Source of the DNA: Polynucleobacter sp. JS-Polo-80-F4
Lineage (GTDB): Bacteria; Pseudomonadota; Gammaproteobacteria; Burkholderiales; Burkholderiaceae
Assembly (NCBI RefSeq): GCF_018881965.1
Contig: NZ_JACVPI010000001.1
Coordinates: 1,680,018-1,744,017 of the forward strand
DNA length: 64,000 nucleotides
Direction: 5' to 3'
This document shows positions 39,417-46,716 of the stretch, piece after piece. The translations under genes were made by a program, and so were the position numbers. How positions within the stretch are numbered: position 1 is the stretch's first letter; each line of letters begins with the position of its first letter. The notes beneath the pieces are model-generated. The model searched no databases. It saw only the letters and a program-made list of their open reading frames with translations, and had not been told where the DNA came from.

Positions 39417-39734
39417 ATGGTTAAAAAAGTACTTGCTGTCTATTTGGTGGCTTTATCTGCTGGCTGTGCGCAAAACATTACCTGGGATAAGCCTGGGGCA
39501 ACGCAGCAACAATTTAATCAAGACAGTTACGCCTGTACTCAGGCATCACAACAATATCAAGCCCCAGTTTCAACGCCACAGCCCCAGGGTCAAATGGTTG
39601 GGAATCAATATGTTGCACCCGCTTGGTCACAACAACTTAATGCGGCTTTGGCTAACTCTCCAGGCGGTTATTCAACTAATAGAAATTTATATAACAGCTG
39701 CATGCAATCAAAGGGCTATGTGCCTAGAAGGTAA
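39417..39734 (+). CDS. hypothetical small lipoprotein
   Basis: A 105-residue protein with a lipoprotein signal peptide ending in LSAGC (Cys17). The mature part is Gln/Asn/Pro/Tyr-rich and begins AQNITWDKPGATQQQFNQDSYACTQ, with two later cysteines (ACTQ and SCMQSKGY), so one disulfide is possible. Similar short lipoproteins with a QDxYxC start occur in many proteobacteria, without known function. First gene of a three-gene plus-strand row in the element, 20 bp before the next. Confidence 0.65.
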   Translation: MVKKVLAVYLVALSAGCAQNITWDKPGATQQQFNQDSYACTQASQQYQAPVSTPQPQGQMVGNQYVAPAWSQQLNAALANSPGGYSTNRNLYNSCMQSKGYVPRR

Positions 39735-39754
39735 TTATTTACCAGGAGATTGAT

Positions 39755-40033
39755 ATGAAAAAATTATTACTAACCTTATTGTTCTCTTTGGCAAGTTTTG
39801 CTGCTTCTGCTGCATGCACCTGCCAATGTGTAAATGGGCAGATGCAGCCAATTTGTAATAACTCCATGGATATGCCGCCAATGTGCCCACCTACGATGTG
39901 TCCCATGACACCTCCATCCGTCGCTCCAATATCTCCACCCACAATGCCTCCGCTAGGAACTTCGCAATGCTCAAATGAGCAAGTGCTTAATCAATACACT
40001 CGCCAATATGAGTGGAAGAGGATTTGTAGATAA
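39755..40033 (+). CDS. hypothetical secreted Cys/Met/Pro-rich protein
   Basis: A 92-residue protein. A Sec signal peptide (KKLLLTLLFSLASFAASAA) ends before CTCQCVNGQ. The middle is MPPMCPPTMCPMTPPSVAPISPP, split here by function: many Met, Cys and Pro in a pattern that could bind copper or other soft metals. The C-terminus is QCSNEQVLNQYTRQYEWKRIC. AGGAG precedes the ATG. No family was recognised. It is followed three bases later by another secreted protein gene. Confidence 0.6.
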   Translation: MKKLLLTLLFSLASFAASAACTCQCVNGQMQPICNNSMDMPPMCPPTMCPMTPPSVAPISPPTMPPLGTSQCSNEQVLNQYTRQYEWKRICR

Positions 40034-40036
40034 AAA

Positions 40037-40471
40037 ATGAAAAAATATTCCCTACTCTCAATCGCATTACTTTTTGTAAGTATTAATGGTTTTGCTCAAT
40101 CAGGCACTGCACTAAATCTTATGTGCGTTGTTAATGGAGAAATTTCTTCTATGAGCGGAGGCGGAGTTACTAATGTGCCTATAAAAGACCTGCCCATGTC
40201 AGTTTTGGTTGAAAAAGGAGTAATTTCAATTAGCGACGGAAGTAATTATTTTTCAAATAAGATGGCTGCTTTAGTTGAAGAAAATAGAATTTTTGGTAGC
40301 GATACCTGGAAGCAGGGTGATAACGATGATAGAAAGCAGTACATAGAAATTAATAGAAATACTGGCATGGTTAAAGTTGTGAAAGATATTTCTTTTTCTA
40401 ATCCAACCGTTATTTTGAAGGCCAGCGCCTCAGGGAACTGCGAAAAGCTAGCCAATAAGAAGAAGTTTTAG
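40037..40471 (+). CDS. hypothetical secreted protein
   Basis: A 144-residue protein with a clear signal peptide (KKYSLLSIALLFVSINGFAQ). The mature part appears beta-rich, with two cysteines (LMCVVNG and GNCEKL) at its ends. No family was recognised. Last gene of the plus-strand row, converging with the macro-domain gene. Confidence 0.6.
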   Translation: MKKYSLLSIALLFVSINGFAQSGTALNLMCVVNGEISSMSGGGVTNVPIKDLPMSVLVEKGVISISDGSNYFSNKMAALVEENRIFGSDTWKQGDNDDRKQYIEINRNTGMVKVVKDISFSNPTVILKASASGNCEKLANKKKF

Positions 40472-40518
40472 CCTGCGATTGGCACCCGCCAAATCTATCG
40501 TAAGCAAACATTTAACCT

Positions 40519-41019
40519 TTACGGACTGTCGTTAAGCCCCTTAAATACAGTCATAGCCTTTTCATCAATAAGAACCAATCTAACCAGCATTGGGCAAGGC
40601 TTTTCCCACGCCTTTAATCTGCTAATAATGATGCTAGCAGCCTCTTCAATTGGAAATCCATAAGAACCTGTTGAAATTGCTGGCAAAGCAATATCTTTGA
40701 ACTGATGCTTATTTGCTAGCTCAAGAACTGAATCAATGGCTTTAGCCAAATTACCTCCAGGGTCAACATCATGGAAATATTTTGGTCCCAATACATGAAT
40801 GACAGCAAAGTTAGGTAAGTTAAATCCTGGAGTGACAACTGCCTGACTTACCTCAATAGGGGCAAACTCTTCACAGGCTTTTTCAAGTTGGGGTCCAGCA
40901 GCCTTATGAATAGCTCCAGCAACACCTGCGCCTGGTAAAAGCATAGGATTAGCCGCATTCACAATTGCCCAGCAATCAACTTGCTTAGTTATATCGCCAA
41001 TTACACATTCAATTTGCAT
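40519..41019 (-). CDS. macro-domain (ADP-ribose-binding) protein
   Basis: A 166-residue stand-alone macro domain. It has IVNAANPML (NAAN at 21-24), PGAGVAGAIHKAAGP (29-43), VIHVLGPKYF and LPAISTGSYGFPIEEAA. Such proteins bind ADP-ribose and often remove it from proteins or nucleic acids. MacroD-type enzymes carry Asp in GVDGAIH; here it is Ala, as in viral macrodomains that are still active. The ATG follows at once after the stop of the upstream unknown gene (TAAATG), so the two form a unit. Confidence 0.88.
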   Translation of the reverse strand: MQIECVIGDITKQVDCWAIVNAANPMLLPGAGVAGAIHKAAGPQLEKACEEFAPIEVSQAVVTPGFNLPNFAVIHVLGPKYFHDVDPGGNLAKAIDSVLELANKHQFKDIALPAISTGSYGFPIEEAASIIISRLKAWEKPCPMLVRLVLIDEKAMTVFKGLNDSP

Positions 41020-41370
41020 TTAATATTCCGATGGCTTATTGATGTTTACTAATTGGCAAAATTCAAGCCATTCAGAGCCTTCCCTTTTGTCCTTGAATCT
41101 TGTACTTTGCCTAGCTGTTTCATTAATAAATTCAGAAATATCATCTTCAGTTGGAGTGTTATTAGTCAACTTCATTTTTATGGTCGCTTGAAGCTCTTGA
41201 GTATTTCGCCAAACGACATCAGGGAGTAGTTCTGAGCCAATCTTATTTTGGGTAACCAGAAGAACAAAAGCAGGGATGTGCCAATTCATAAAGCCAGAAT
41301 ACTGATTAGCCCCACCAAGTCTTCGGAACCAATCCTGCACATCATCTGCGCATCTGTATAGGCTGTTCAT
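41020..41370 (-). CDS. unknown protein coupled to the macro-domain gene
   Basis: A 116-residue cytoplasmic-looking protein with no signal peptide, Trp-rich in the first half (VQDWFRRLGG, FMNWHIPAFVLLVTQ, DVVWRNTQELQATIKMKL), then a charged helical second half (EDDISEFINETARQSTRFKDKREG). I do not recognise it. Immediate coupling to a macro-domain protein suggests shared ADP-ribose or NAD-linked function, for example a toxin with its antidote, but no ADP-ribosyltransferase motif is visible. Confidence 0.6.
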   Translation of the reverse strand: MNSLYRCADDVQDWFRRLGGANQYSGFMNWHIPAFVLLVTQNKIGSELLPDVVWRNTQELQATIKMKLTNNTPTEDDISEFINETARQSTRFKDKREGSEWLEFCQLVNINKPSEY

Positions 41371-41401
41371 AGAGTTGAAATAAAGGTTGCCGATTGCATT
41401 A

Positions 41402-41794
41402 CTACTTCCTTTTGCAGGCGTTTTTCATAATGAAGTGGTTGATAGTGGAGGGTGTAACAAAACTCCATTTTTCATTTGTTAAATCAATCTCTGAGAATTC
41501 ACCTGAGCCTTTATTTCCTGAGTACAGTACCTGCTTTAATGTTTTTAACCTTTCATCCTTGCAGTCAAATTCCATGTACTCAATGTATGAATTGGCAGTG
41601 AAATAGCCATTTACTAATGGCTGCTTATAGTCAAACATTGTCCAAACCCTAGTATTGCCGCCTATTTTTTTAATTGAGTTCGTATCTATATAAGCAGTAG
41701 ATTTATCCGTCTGTCCTATCAGTTGCCAGCTACTCTGAGCAAAGCAGCTAAGTGAGCTTAAAGCTATTGCGGAGAATATGATGAATTTTTTCAT
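41402..41794 (-). CDS. surface-adhesin E-like secreted protein
   Basis: A 130-residue protein with a signal peptide (KKFIIFSAIALSSLSCFAQ). The mature part has the pattern WQLIGQTDKSTAYIDTNSI, then RVWTMFDYKQP, EFDCKDERLKTL and the final TPSTINHFIMKNAC, as in the widespread surface-adhesin protein E-like family, small periplasmic or surface proteins of uncertain role. The ATG overlaps the stop of the upstream gene (TAATG); an in-frame TTG six bases earlier is less likely. Confidence 0.7.
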   Translation of the reverse strand: MKKFIIFSAIALSSLSCFAQSSWQLIGQTDKSTAYIDTNSIKKIGGNTRVWTMFDYKQPLVNGYFTANSYIEYMEFDCKDERLKTLKQVLYSGNKGSGEFSEIDLTNEKWSFVTPSTINHFIMKNACKRK

Positions 41795-42096
41795 TACCAA
41801 CCCTTCATTACAGGTGCTTGTGGAGCTTGTCTTGGGGTATTAATTGTTGTGTTCGGCTGCATCGGTGCTGGGGTGGCTGTATTGGTACCCTGGTACGCAC
41901 CATTAGGGGAGTAGTAATTCGTCTGCCCATTATCAATTTGAGATGACCCAACACTTTGACCTTGAGAGTTGTAAGTTGTAGTTACACCGCTAGGTGATGT
42001 TTGGCTATAGCCCTTGTATTGACCATTAGCGTCATAGATGGCTTGAGCATAAATACCGACTGGTAAAAATATCAAAACTAAAAATAGTGTTTTCAT
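41794..42096 (-). CDS. hypothetical secreted Gln/Asn/Ser-rich protein
   Basis: A 100-residue protein. A signal peptide (KTLFLVLIFLPVGIYAQ) is followed by repeats of the type YDANGQYKGYSQTSPSG, YNSQGQSVGSSQ and YSPNGAYQG: a Y-x-x-x-G-x-x-x-G period, then a Thr/Pro tail ending PVMKGW. It is similar in style to the 15-residue-repeat protein in the same gene row. Function unknown. Overlaps both neighbours by TAATG, so the row is one operon. Confidence 0.6.
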   Translation of the reverse strand: MKTLFLVLIFLPVGIYAQAIYDANGQYKGYSQTSPSGVTTTYNSQGQSVGSSQIDNGQTNYYSPNGAYQGTNTATPAPMQPNTTINTPRQAPQAPVMKGW

Positions 42097-42560
42097 TATT
42101 TACTCTTAAAACCTCGCCAAATCCATCGGCCTATAAAGAAAAGCAATAAGATTGCAACCAAAATAGCCCAGTAGCCGAAGATTATTGAAATGGCGTTATA
42201 AAGTCCACGAGTAGCCGTGTAATTACCCCACACCTCTTCATAGCTATTGCGGATATCCAGAATATCAACAAGCCCCGTTCGATTATTATTGACATGGTAG
42301 GCTCTCGCCTCGTTCCAAACTACAGCAAGGTCGGTGCATTTCTCAACACCCTTGCCTGACAGGCTTGTTATGTCAGGAGGATTTTTTGCAACAATAGCTT
42401 GGCATTCAGGAATATCCATTTGGCGAACGGCATTACTCATGACGCTGTAAAAATGAGTTTGGGTTGCATTACCATCACTAGCACCGTTGTAGTAGCCTAC
42501 CAACCCCACAAAAATGGTTGAAACAATAAACAGACGAATTAGCCCTTTTTTAATGTTCAT
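42096..42560 (-). CDS. hypothetical membrane protein
   Basis: A 154-residue protein with an N-terminal hydrophobic segment (residues about 8-27, IRLFIVSTIFVGLVGYYNG) and a second near the C-terminus (about 125-147, IIFGYWAILVAILLLFFIG). The roughly 95 residues between them are probably periplasmic and hold two cysteines (PECQAIV, EKCTDLA). No family recognised. It overlaps the next gene by TAATG. Confidence 0.55.
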   Translation of the reverse strand: MNIKKGLIRLFIVSTIFVGLVGYYNGASDGNATQTHFYSVMSNAVRQMDIPECQAIVAKNPPDITSLSGKGVEKCTDLAVVWNEARAYHVNNNRTGLVDILDIRNSYEEVWGNYTATRGLYNAISIIFGYWAILVAILLLFFIGRWIWRGFKSK

Positions 42561-42798
42561 TTTTTTTCCACATCATTCTCTTCAAAGATACATACAACGC
42601 TAGAAGAATAAATAGCAAGACGCTAGCAGAGAAGCCAAATAACCCTGTCAGCCAACGCCAAACACCATTAATTACAGCGTCTTGGTCATATATGACTTCT
42701 AATGGTGGTGGGTAGTTCAGCAATTTAGATACCCATAAAGACAGCAAAATAAGCAAAAAAAGGCTTAAAGAGATTACAAAAGCTTTTTTAATATTCAT
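42550..42798 (-). CDS. hypothetical small membrane protein
   Basis: An 82-residue protein with two hydrophobic segments (KAFVISLSLFLLILLSLWVS and LFGFSASVLLFILLALYVS) joined by a short loop, and a basic end KRMMWKKNEH. The frame opens eight codons earlier, but the ATG at 42798 (MNIKKAF) gives the usual basic start. It overlaps the next gene by 11 bases; that gene also starts MNIKK, hinting at a duplicated leader. Confidence 0.55.
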   Translation of the reverse strand: MNIKKAFVISLSLFLLILLSLWVSKLLNYPPPLEVIYDQDAVINGVWRWLTGLFGFSASVLLFILLALYVSLKRMMWKKNEH

Positions 42799-42812
42799 GC
42801 TTATATGGCAAT

Positions 42813-43145
42813 TTAGTTGCAAATCATCTGATTGCCAATTTGCTGGCAGCTTTTACCATTTGAGTAAATAGTCTGATTACCAATCTGTTGAGCAGAAACA
42901 CCGTTGGAGTAGATGGTTTGATTCCCAATTTGCTGGGCAGAAGTGCCGTTTGAATAAATGGTTTGGTTACCTATTTGTTGAGCAGATGTGCCGTTTGAAT
43001 AATAGGTCTGATTGCCAATCTGTTGTGAGGATGTGCCATTTTGGTAATACCTTTGATTACCAATCTGTTGATAGCTTTGTTGCCCATAAGCGAAGGTAGA
43101 AACTAGCAAAGCTATTGCAATAGATGAATTTTTAAGCAGTTTCAT
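42813..43145 (-). CDS. secreted protein of 15-residue tandem repeats
   Basis: A 110-residue protein. The signal peptide KLLKNSSIAIALLVSTFAYG is followed by six copies of a 15-residue unit, best form QQIGNQTIYSNGTSA; the first is diverged and the last is cut to QQIGNQMICN. At DNA level the period is 45 bp between about 42816 and 43085. The Ile-Gly-Asn...Tyr-x-Asn-Gly spacing suggests short beta hairpins or a solenoid. First gene of the minus-strand secreted row, divergent from the next plus-strand gene with only about 50 bp between starts. Function unknown. Confidence 0.75.
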   Translation of the reverse strand: MKLLKNSSIAIALLVSTFAYGQQSYQQIGNQRYYQNGTSSQQIGNQTYYSNGTSAQQIGNQTIYSNGTSAQQIGNQTIYSNGVSAQQIGNQTIYSNGKSCQQIGNQMICN

Positions 43146-43198
43146 GGGTACACCCCTTTTATATTGAACTTCCTTTCTCTTATGATAGTCTGATATTT

Positions 43199-43399
43199 AT
43201 GAAAATTATGAAGATATTGGCGATTGCTGGAATACTTATTTCTACGAGTGTTTTTGGACAGGCTGGGCCAGTCAAAATGAGCAAAACAGGTATCTGCCAC
43301 GCTCCAAATACAACCTATTACAACCAAACAAAGCACTTCACCCAATACCCAACTTTAAAAGACTGCCTAAATGCTGGTGGAAGGATGCCTAAAAAATGA
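43199..43399 (+). CDS. hypothetical small secreted protein
   Basis: A 66-residue protein with a signal peptide (MKILAIAGILISTSVFGQ). The mature part is KMSKTGICHAPNTTYYNQTKHFTQYPTL, split here, then DCLNAGGRMPKK. The pattern GxCHxPxTxYYxxTKxFxxYxTLxxCLxxGGRxPK is one I recall from the ends of HNH-endonuclease-like and other island proteins; its role is unclear. The stop overlaps the next start (ATGA). Confidence 0.65.
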   Translation: MKIMKILAIAGILISTSVFGQAGPVKMSKTGICHAPNTTYYNQTKHFTQYPTLKDCLNAGGRMPKK

Positions 43400-43719
43400 A
43401 GAAACTTATATTAATTTCAAGCCTTATATTTACCTCAACTGCCTTTGGTCAAGTTAATACCAAACTACTTAACTGTGTTGGCAAAACCTTCCCATTTACC
43501 GTCCAGTTTTCCGGCTCTTATGCAACCGCAACCTTCAAAGGTTACTCATATAAGATGCCTTATGATAGAACATGGGTAGGAAAGAATGGAGACACTTGGT
43601 TTGCATATACAAGTTCAGTACTTGAGGTAAGCATTACGCCTTACGATAACTATGTGGTCATGTGGAATTCACCAAGCAAACCCACTGGTGAAATGATTGC
43701 CAGCACCTTTTGCCAATAA
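43396..43719 (+). CDS. hypothetical secreted protein
   Basis: A 107-residue protein with a signal peptide (KKLILISSLIFTSTAFGQ) and a beta-rich mature part containing two cysteines (LLNCVGK and the final STFCQ), probably one disulfide. Aromatic-rich (GYSYKMPYDRTWVGKNGDTWFAY), lipocalin-like in feel but no family recognised. Coupled to the preceding 66-residue gene by ATGA. Confidence 0.6.
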   Translation: MKKLILISSLIFTSTAFGQVNTKLLNCVGKTFPFTVQFSGSYATATFKGYSYKMPYDRTWVGKNGDTWFAYTSSVLEVSITPYDNYVVMWNSPSKPTGEMIASTFCQ

Positions 43720-43720
43720 T

Positions 43721-43915
43721 TTACTCAAACCACAGATACTGTTTCTTGGTAGTTTGGTAGACCCTGTTACAGAAGGCTGCTTTAGATTCACCTTCCTGCC
43801 TAAAAAGACCTTCAGATTCACTCCATGTGCAATCCTTCCACCCCATATAGTAGATTTTGGTTGTTTCAGGCTTAAGCTTATTCGTTAGCTTTTGTAGGCG
43901 GCTTTTAAGGGTCAT
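43721..43915 (-). CDS. hypothetical small basic protein
   Basis: A 64-residue protein, MTLKSRLQKLTNKL at the start, then IYYMGWKDCTWSESEGLFRQEGESKAAF. Basic and without signal peptide. No family recognised. It overlaps the upstream 79-residue gene by four bases (ATGA), which supports translation. Confidence 0.5.
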   Translation of the reverse strand: MTLKSRLQKLTNKLKPETTKIYYMGWKDCTWSESEGLFRQEGESKAAFCNRVYQTTKKQYLWFE

Positions 43916-44151
43916 TTAGTACCCTCTAAATGGGCTAATTCGAGGTCTGTGAGCCGTCTTTCTATTTCGGTGACCTCGTATGCTTTAAGAATGTGAATGA
44001 GCATGTAGACGAGTTTTGTGCCGTTGCTGGGCAATATTTTGTTGCACCTCGTTTCTCGATAGACTTTAGCCATTTCCCTTCTTATATCTTCTGATGTTGC
44101 TAGATTGATACGAGGGGTAGGGTCATCAATAACTTCAGTATCTGTATGCAT
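43912..44151 (-). CDS. small phage/island-type protein
   Basis: A 79-residue protein: INLATSEDIRREMAKVYRETR, then TKLVYMLIHILKAYEVTEIERRLTDLE. I recall the pattern (I)NLxTxxDvRrEMxrVYRxxr...iExRi from short proteins near terminase or integrase genes of phages and islands; their function is unknown. Coupled to the following gene by ATGA. A gap of 120 bp with no visible gene separates it from the HUH gene upstream. Confidence 0.6.
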   Translation of the reverse strand: MHTDTEVIDDPTPRINLATSEDIRREMAKVYRETRCNKILPSNGTKLVYMLIHILKAYEVTEIERRLTDLELAHLEGTK

Positions 44152-44274
44152 AGCTGGTCAATTTATTGTGCAGAGTGTTGTGCTAGATATGGTTGTGGGA
44201 AGGGATTAAAGCCTGCTACAGCCTTTTGCTAAAAACCATGACACGACCAAATCAAGCCAATGCCATTAACTCCT

Positions 44275-44709
44275 CTAATGCAATACAACGCTGTCGAATC
44301 CTGTCTTTAGAAGATAGTTGAGCCAACCTGCGTCTTGATAGGGTGCAATATGTATGTCGCCCTTAACCCAGTCCATCTTTCTATAGGCTTTGTTCAGCTC
44401 TCTTAATAGGTCATCCTTATTTAACTGGTCTTTACTACCGATAGCAAAGTGCAGGTGAGGGCGTTTTTCTGTTCCACCTATTTCCATGCAAAAAATGCCA
44501 TTTAGCTTTGCACGGCCATATCGATATTGACGCTTAAATAAACCTTTGTTTACTAACGAAAGGTAGTGGCGTCCAGTCTGCTCAAATATTTGAGGAGTTA
44601 TGTAGGTTTGGTAGTGAGGGTGGCGTTTTTTTAAGTTCATTGTTACTGCCCATTGAAATGGCCCTTGCCGCTGAAGAAAATTAACCCAATCCATAGCCGT
44701 TGAATTCAT
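44275..44709 (-). CDS. small HUH endonuclease (replication-initiator-like)
   Basis: A 144-residue protein with the three rolling-circle Rep motifs in order: motif 1 FQWAVTMNLK (18-27), the HUH motif RPHLHFAIG (83-91, H85 and H87) and a candidate nicking Tyr132 in WLNYLLK. This makes it a probable single-strand nickase starting rolling-circle replication or transfer of the element. It is shorter than plasmid and inovirus Reps (usually over 250 residues), lacking a helicase or extra domain. Coupled to the AlpA gene by TAATG. Confidence 0.75.
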   Translation of the reverse strand: MNSTAMDWVNFLQRQGPFQWAVTMNLKKRHPHYQTYITPQIFEQTGRHYLSLVNKGLFKRQYRYGRAKLNGIFCMEIGGTEKRPHLHFAIGSKDQLNKDDLLRELNKAYRKMDWVKGDIHIAPYQDAGWLNYLLKTGFDSVVLH

Positions 44710-44927
44710 TAGTTAAGTCCATTCATCCATTGGTGAACTTCTTCAACTCTCCACGCTGTCATATTCGCACCGAGCTTTATTGGCTTGGGAAATGTACCTG
44801 CTTTTACCTTTCGCCAGAGCGTAGGTGCTGAAAATCCAAGAATACCCAAAAGCCGTTTTTGGCGAATAAATCCTTGATTTGAATCCACCTGAAATCTCCT
44901 GTTATTAAATGAGATTTCATTTGACAT
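44709..44927 (-). CDS. AlpA-family regulator/excisionase
   Basis: A 72-residue winged-helix protein: GFIRQKRLLGILGFSAPTLWR, KAGTFPKPIKLGANMTAWRVEEVHQWM. This is the classic AlpA pattern (phage-type activator of excision and of integrase). It probably controls excision or the HUH gene it is coupled to. AGGAGA-like purines lie before the ATG. Confidence 0.88.
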   Translation of the reverse strand: MSNEISFNNRRFQVDSNQGFIRQKRLLGILGFSAPTLWRKVKAGTFPKPIKLGANMTAWRVEEVHQWMNGLN

Positions 44928-44959
44928 GGGACTAATTAAATTGTGAATTTAGTCCCAAG

Positions 44960-45451
44960 TTATTTTTGAATCTGTAGAAAATTTCTATGCTCTGCTTTGA
45001 CTAATTCATTCCACTCATCATCTGATTTGCGGATATTTTTTACATATTTATAGGCGAATTCATCAGGTTTTTTCTTATAGATTTTCCTAAACTGGTCCTC
45101 GCTCTTTAAGATAAAGGTATTCCATAATGGCTCTTTCCCTAGCTCATGGATAGCTGCCTTGAGGGTTAATCCTCTAGCTCTTCTTGCATCTACTTCAACT
45201 TTAATCATCGCACCAAGTAAGCTGTTCCATTGCTGTTTCACACCTCTTTGGTGCTTACTTTTTAAAGTTTTGTGATATTTCTCAACTACACAAAATAGTA
45301 GCTCCCCAAGAGATGCTGTGCCAAACTCTATTACTAATTTTGAAAGAACATATTCTTCATATTCCTTTTGTTCCTGTATTTTTCTTCTGATTACATCCTT
45401 ATTTCCACGGACATAGTCAGCTTGGGTGGGGGCTTCAGGTTTCTTAATCAT
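44960..45451 (-). CDS. unknown protein coupled to the integrase
   Basis: A 163-residue basic helical protein, MIKKPEAPTQADYVRGNKDVIRRKIQEQKEY start, Lys-rich C-terminal half (FRKIYKKKPDEFAYKYVKNIRK). Its ATG overlaps the integrase stop (ATGA). No family recognised; charge and place suggest a DNA-binding accessory factor. Confidence 0.6.
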   Translation of the reverse strand: MIKKPEAPTQADYVRGNKDVIRRKIQEQKEYEEYVLSKLVIEFGTASLGELLFCVVEKYHKTLKSKHQRGVKQQWNSLLGAMIKVEVDARRARGLTLKAAIHELGKEPLWNTFILKSEDQFRKIYKKKPDEFAYKYVKNIRKSDDEWNELVKAEHRNFLQIQK

Positions 45452-46716
45452 GCTAATTTAGCCTTATTGATTAGCACTACATTCATGTCATTTGTCGTGA
45501 CAGATACAAAAGGCCTATTCATGAAATTTGCCCAATCTTGCATAATGGCTCTGCGTCTCTCTAATCCGTCACTTCGTTGATAAGCCTTGTAAACGGAATC
45601 GCCAACCTCATGCATTAGACTTAATTCACCTAATTCTTGGCTGTAGTTTGTTTTTTCTAGTCGCCAAGTGCTAAAAGTTGACCTGAATCCATGCGGTACA
45701 GCTTTATCTGCAAATTCTTTATTTTTGTACATTTCACGCATCAATTTGCTGATAGTGCTATCGCTTAACTTTTTAAGGCCTGCTGATGGAAATACTAAAT
45801 CAGTACCGTTGAAAGTTGGCATGCTTTTAAGTAGGGCAATAGCTTGTGTTAAAAGTGGAACTGTATGGTCACGCTTCTTGGTTTTAGTAAATATTTTAGG
45901 AACGGTCCAAACTTGTGCCTCAAAGTCTATTTGTTTCCATGTCGCTGACCGCACAGAATCAGAGCGTACTGAAGTCAAAATCAAAAACTCTAATGCTTTT
46001 GCACTGATTGAATTGTGTTTTCTTAATGCATTTAAAAACTCATAGAGTTTTGCATAGGGCAACGAATCCATATGCTCAACATCTTTTAACTTTTTAGGTG
46101 ACTGGTATATCGAATCTAGAAAGCCATCCCAAATTGCTGGGTTTGCCTTTTCTCTATAGCCGCTAACAATGGCGTAATCAATAATTGATTTAATTCGACC
46201 TTGCACTCGTGATGCAGTTACTGTTTTAGATTTCCAAATTGGGTCTAGCACTGATTTAATATGAGCAATGCCAATATCTCCAACTAGCATTGAACCAATA
46301 TGAGGATATGCATAAGTTTTTAATGTCGCTTCCCATTGTTTTCCGTGCTTTACATTACTAAAGGTGCGTGTTGCTAAAAACATTTTTGAGCAATCCTCAA
46401 AAGTCTTTGCCTTTGCTCGGTCTGCGATTAGGTTGCTTTTGATGGTTTTTTTGGCTTGAATGGGGTCAATTCCATTGCCGATTTCTGAATTTATCTGCCT
46501 TGCCTTTTCTATTGCTTGGGCTAGAGATACTGTTGGGTAGCCCCCCAAACCTATTTTTCTTCTCCCACCACCATAGGACACCCTAAATACCCAGCTTTTT
46601 GTTTCTGCCTTTGTAATGCTTAAGCATAGGCCTTTAACAGTACCCACAGCGTGAGAGCCAACCTTATTCAATCTTTTCACCTCTAGGGCTGAAAGTGGTT
46701 TTGCTATTTTTGGCAT
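45448..46716 (-). CDS. tyrosine-type integrase (P4/DUF4102 family)
   Basis: A 422-residue site-specific recombinase. The N-terminal DUF4102 arm-binding domain is MPKIAKPLSALEVKRLNKVG, then GLCLSITKAETKSWVFRVSYGGGRRKIGLGGY. The catalytic domain has Arg in LILTSVRSDSVRSATW, HGFRST and Tyr in SVYKAYQRSDGLERRR. The frame is open to an ATG at 46737, but MPKIAKPL is the family start, so 46716 is chosen. The tandem TGGTACAA repeats then lie in its upstream region. Probably integrates at the tRNA-Ser 3' end. Confidence 0.95.
   Translation of the reverse strand: MPKIAKPLSALEVKRLNKVGSHAVGTVKGLCLSITKAETKSWVFRVSYGGGRRKIGLGGYPTVSLAQAIEKARQINSEIGNGIDPIQAKKTIKSNLIADRAKAKTFEDCSKMFLATRTFSNVKHGKQWEATLKTYAYPHIGSMLVGDIGIAHIKSVLDPIWKSKTVTASRVQGRIKSIIDYAIVSGYREKANPAIWDGFLDSIYQSPKKLKDVEHMDSLPYAKLYEFLNALRKHNSISAKALEFLILTSVRSDSVRSATWKQIDFEAQVWTVPKIFTKTKKRDHTVPLLTQAIALLKSMPTFNGTDLVFPSAGLKKLSDSTISKLMREMYKNKEFADKAVPHGFRSTFSTWRLEKTNYSQELGELSLMHEVGDSVYKAYQRSDGLERRRAIMQDWANFMNRPFVSVTTNDMNVVLINKAKLA

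Noticed and set aside
40519-41370. DarTG toxin-antitoxin
   Set aside because: The partner of the macro domain is only 116 residues and shows no DarT ADP-ribosyltransferase motifs; the macro protein lacks extra DarG domains.
42550-42822. Start of the small membrane protein at 42822
   Set aside because: The start at 42798 gives a normal basic N-terminus and avoids overlap with the upstream repeat-protein gene.
42816-43085. 45-bp tandem repeats as a possible CRISPR array
   Set aside because: Repeats are contiguous without unique spacers and encode a regular 15-residue protein repeat in frame.
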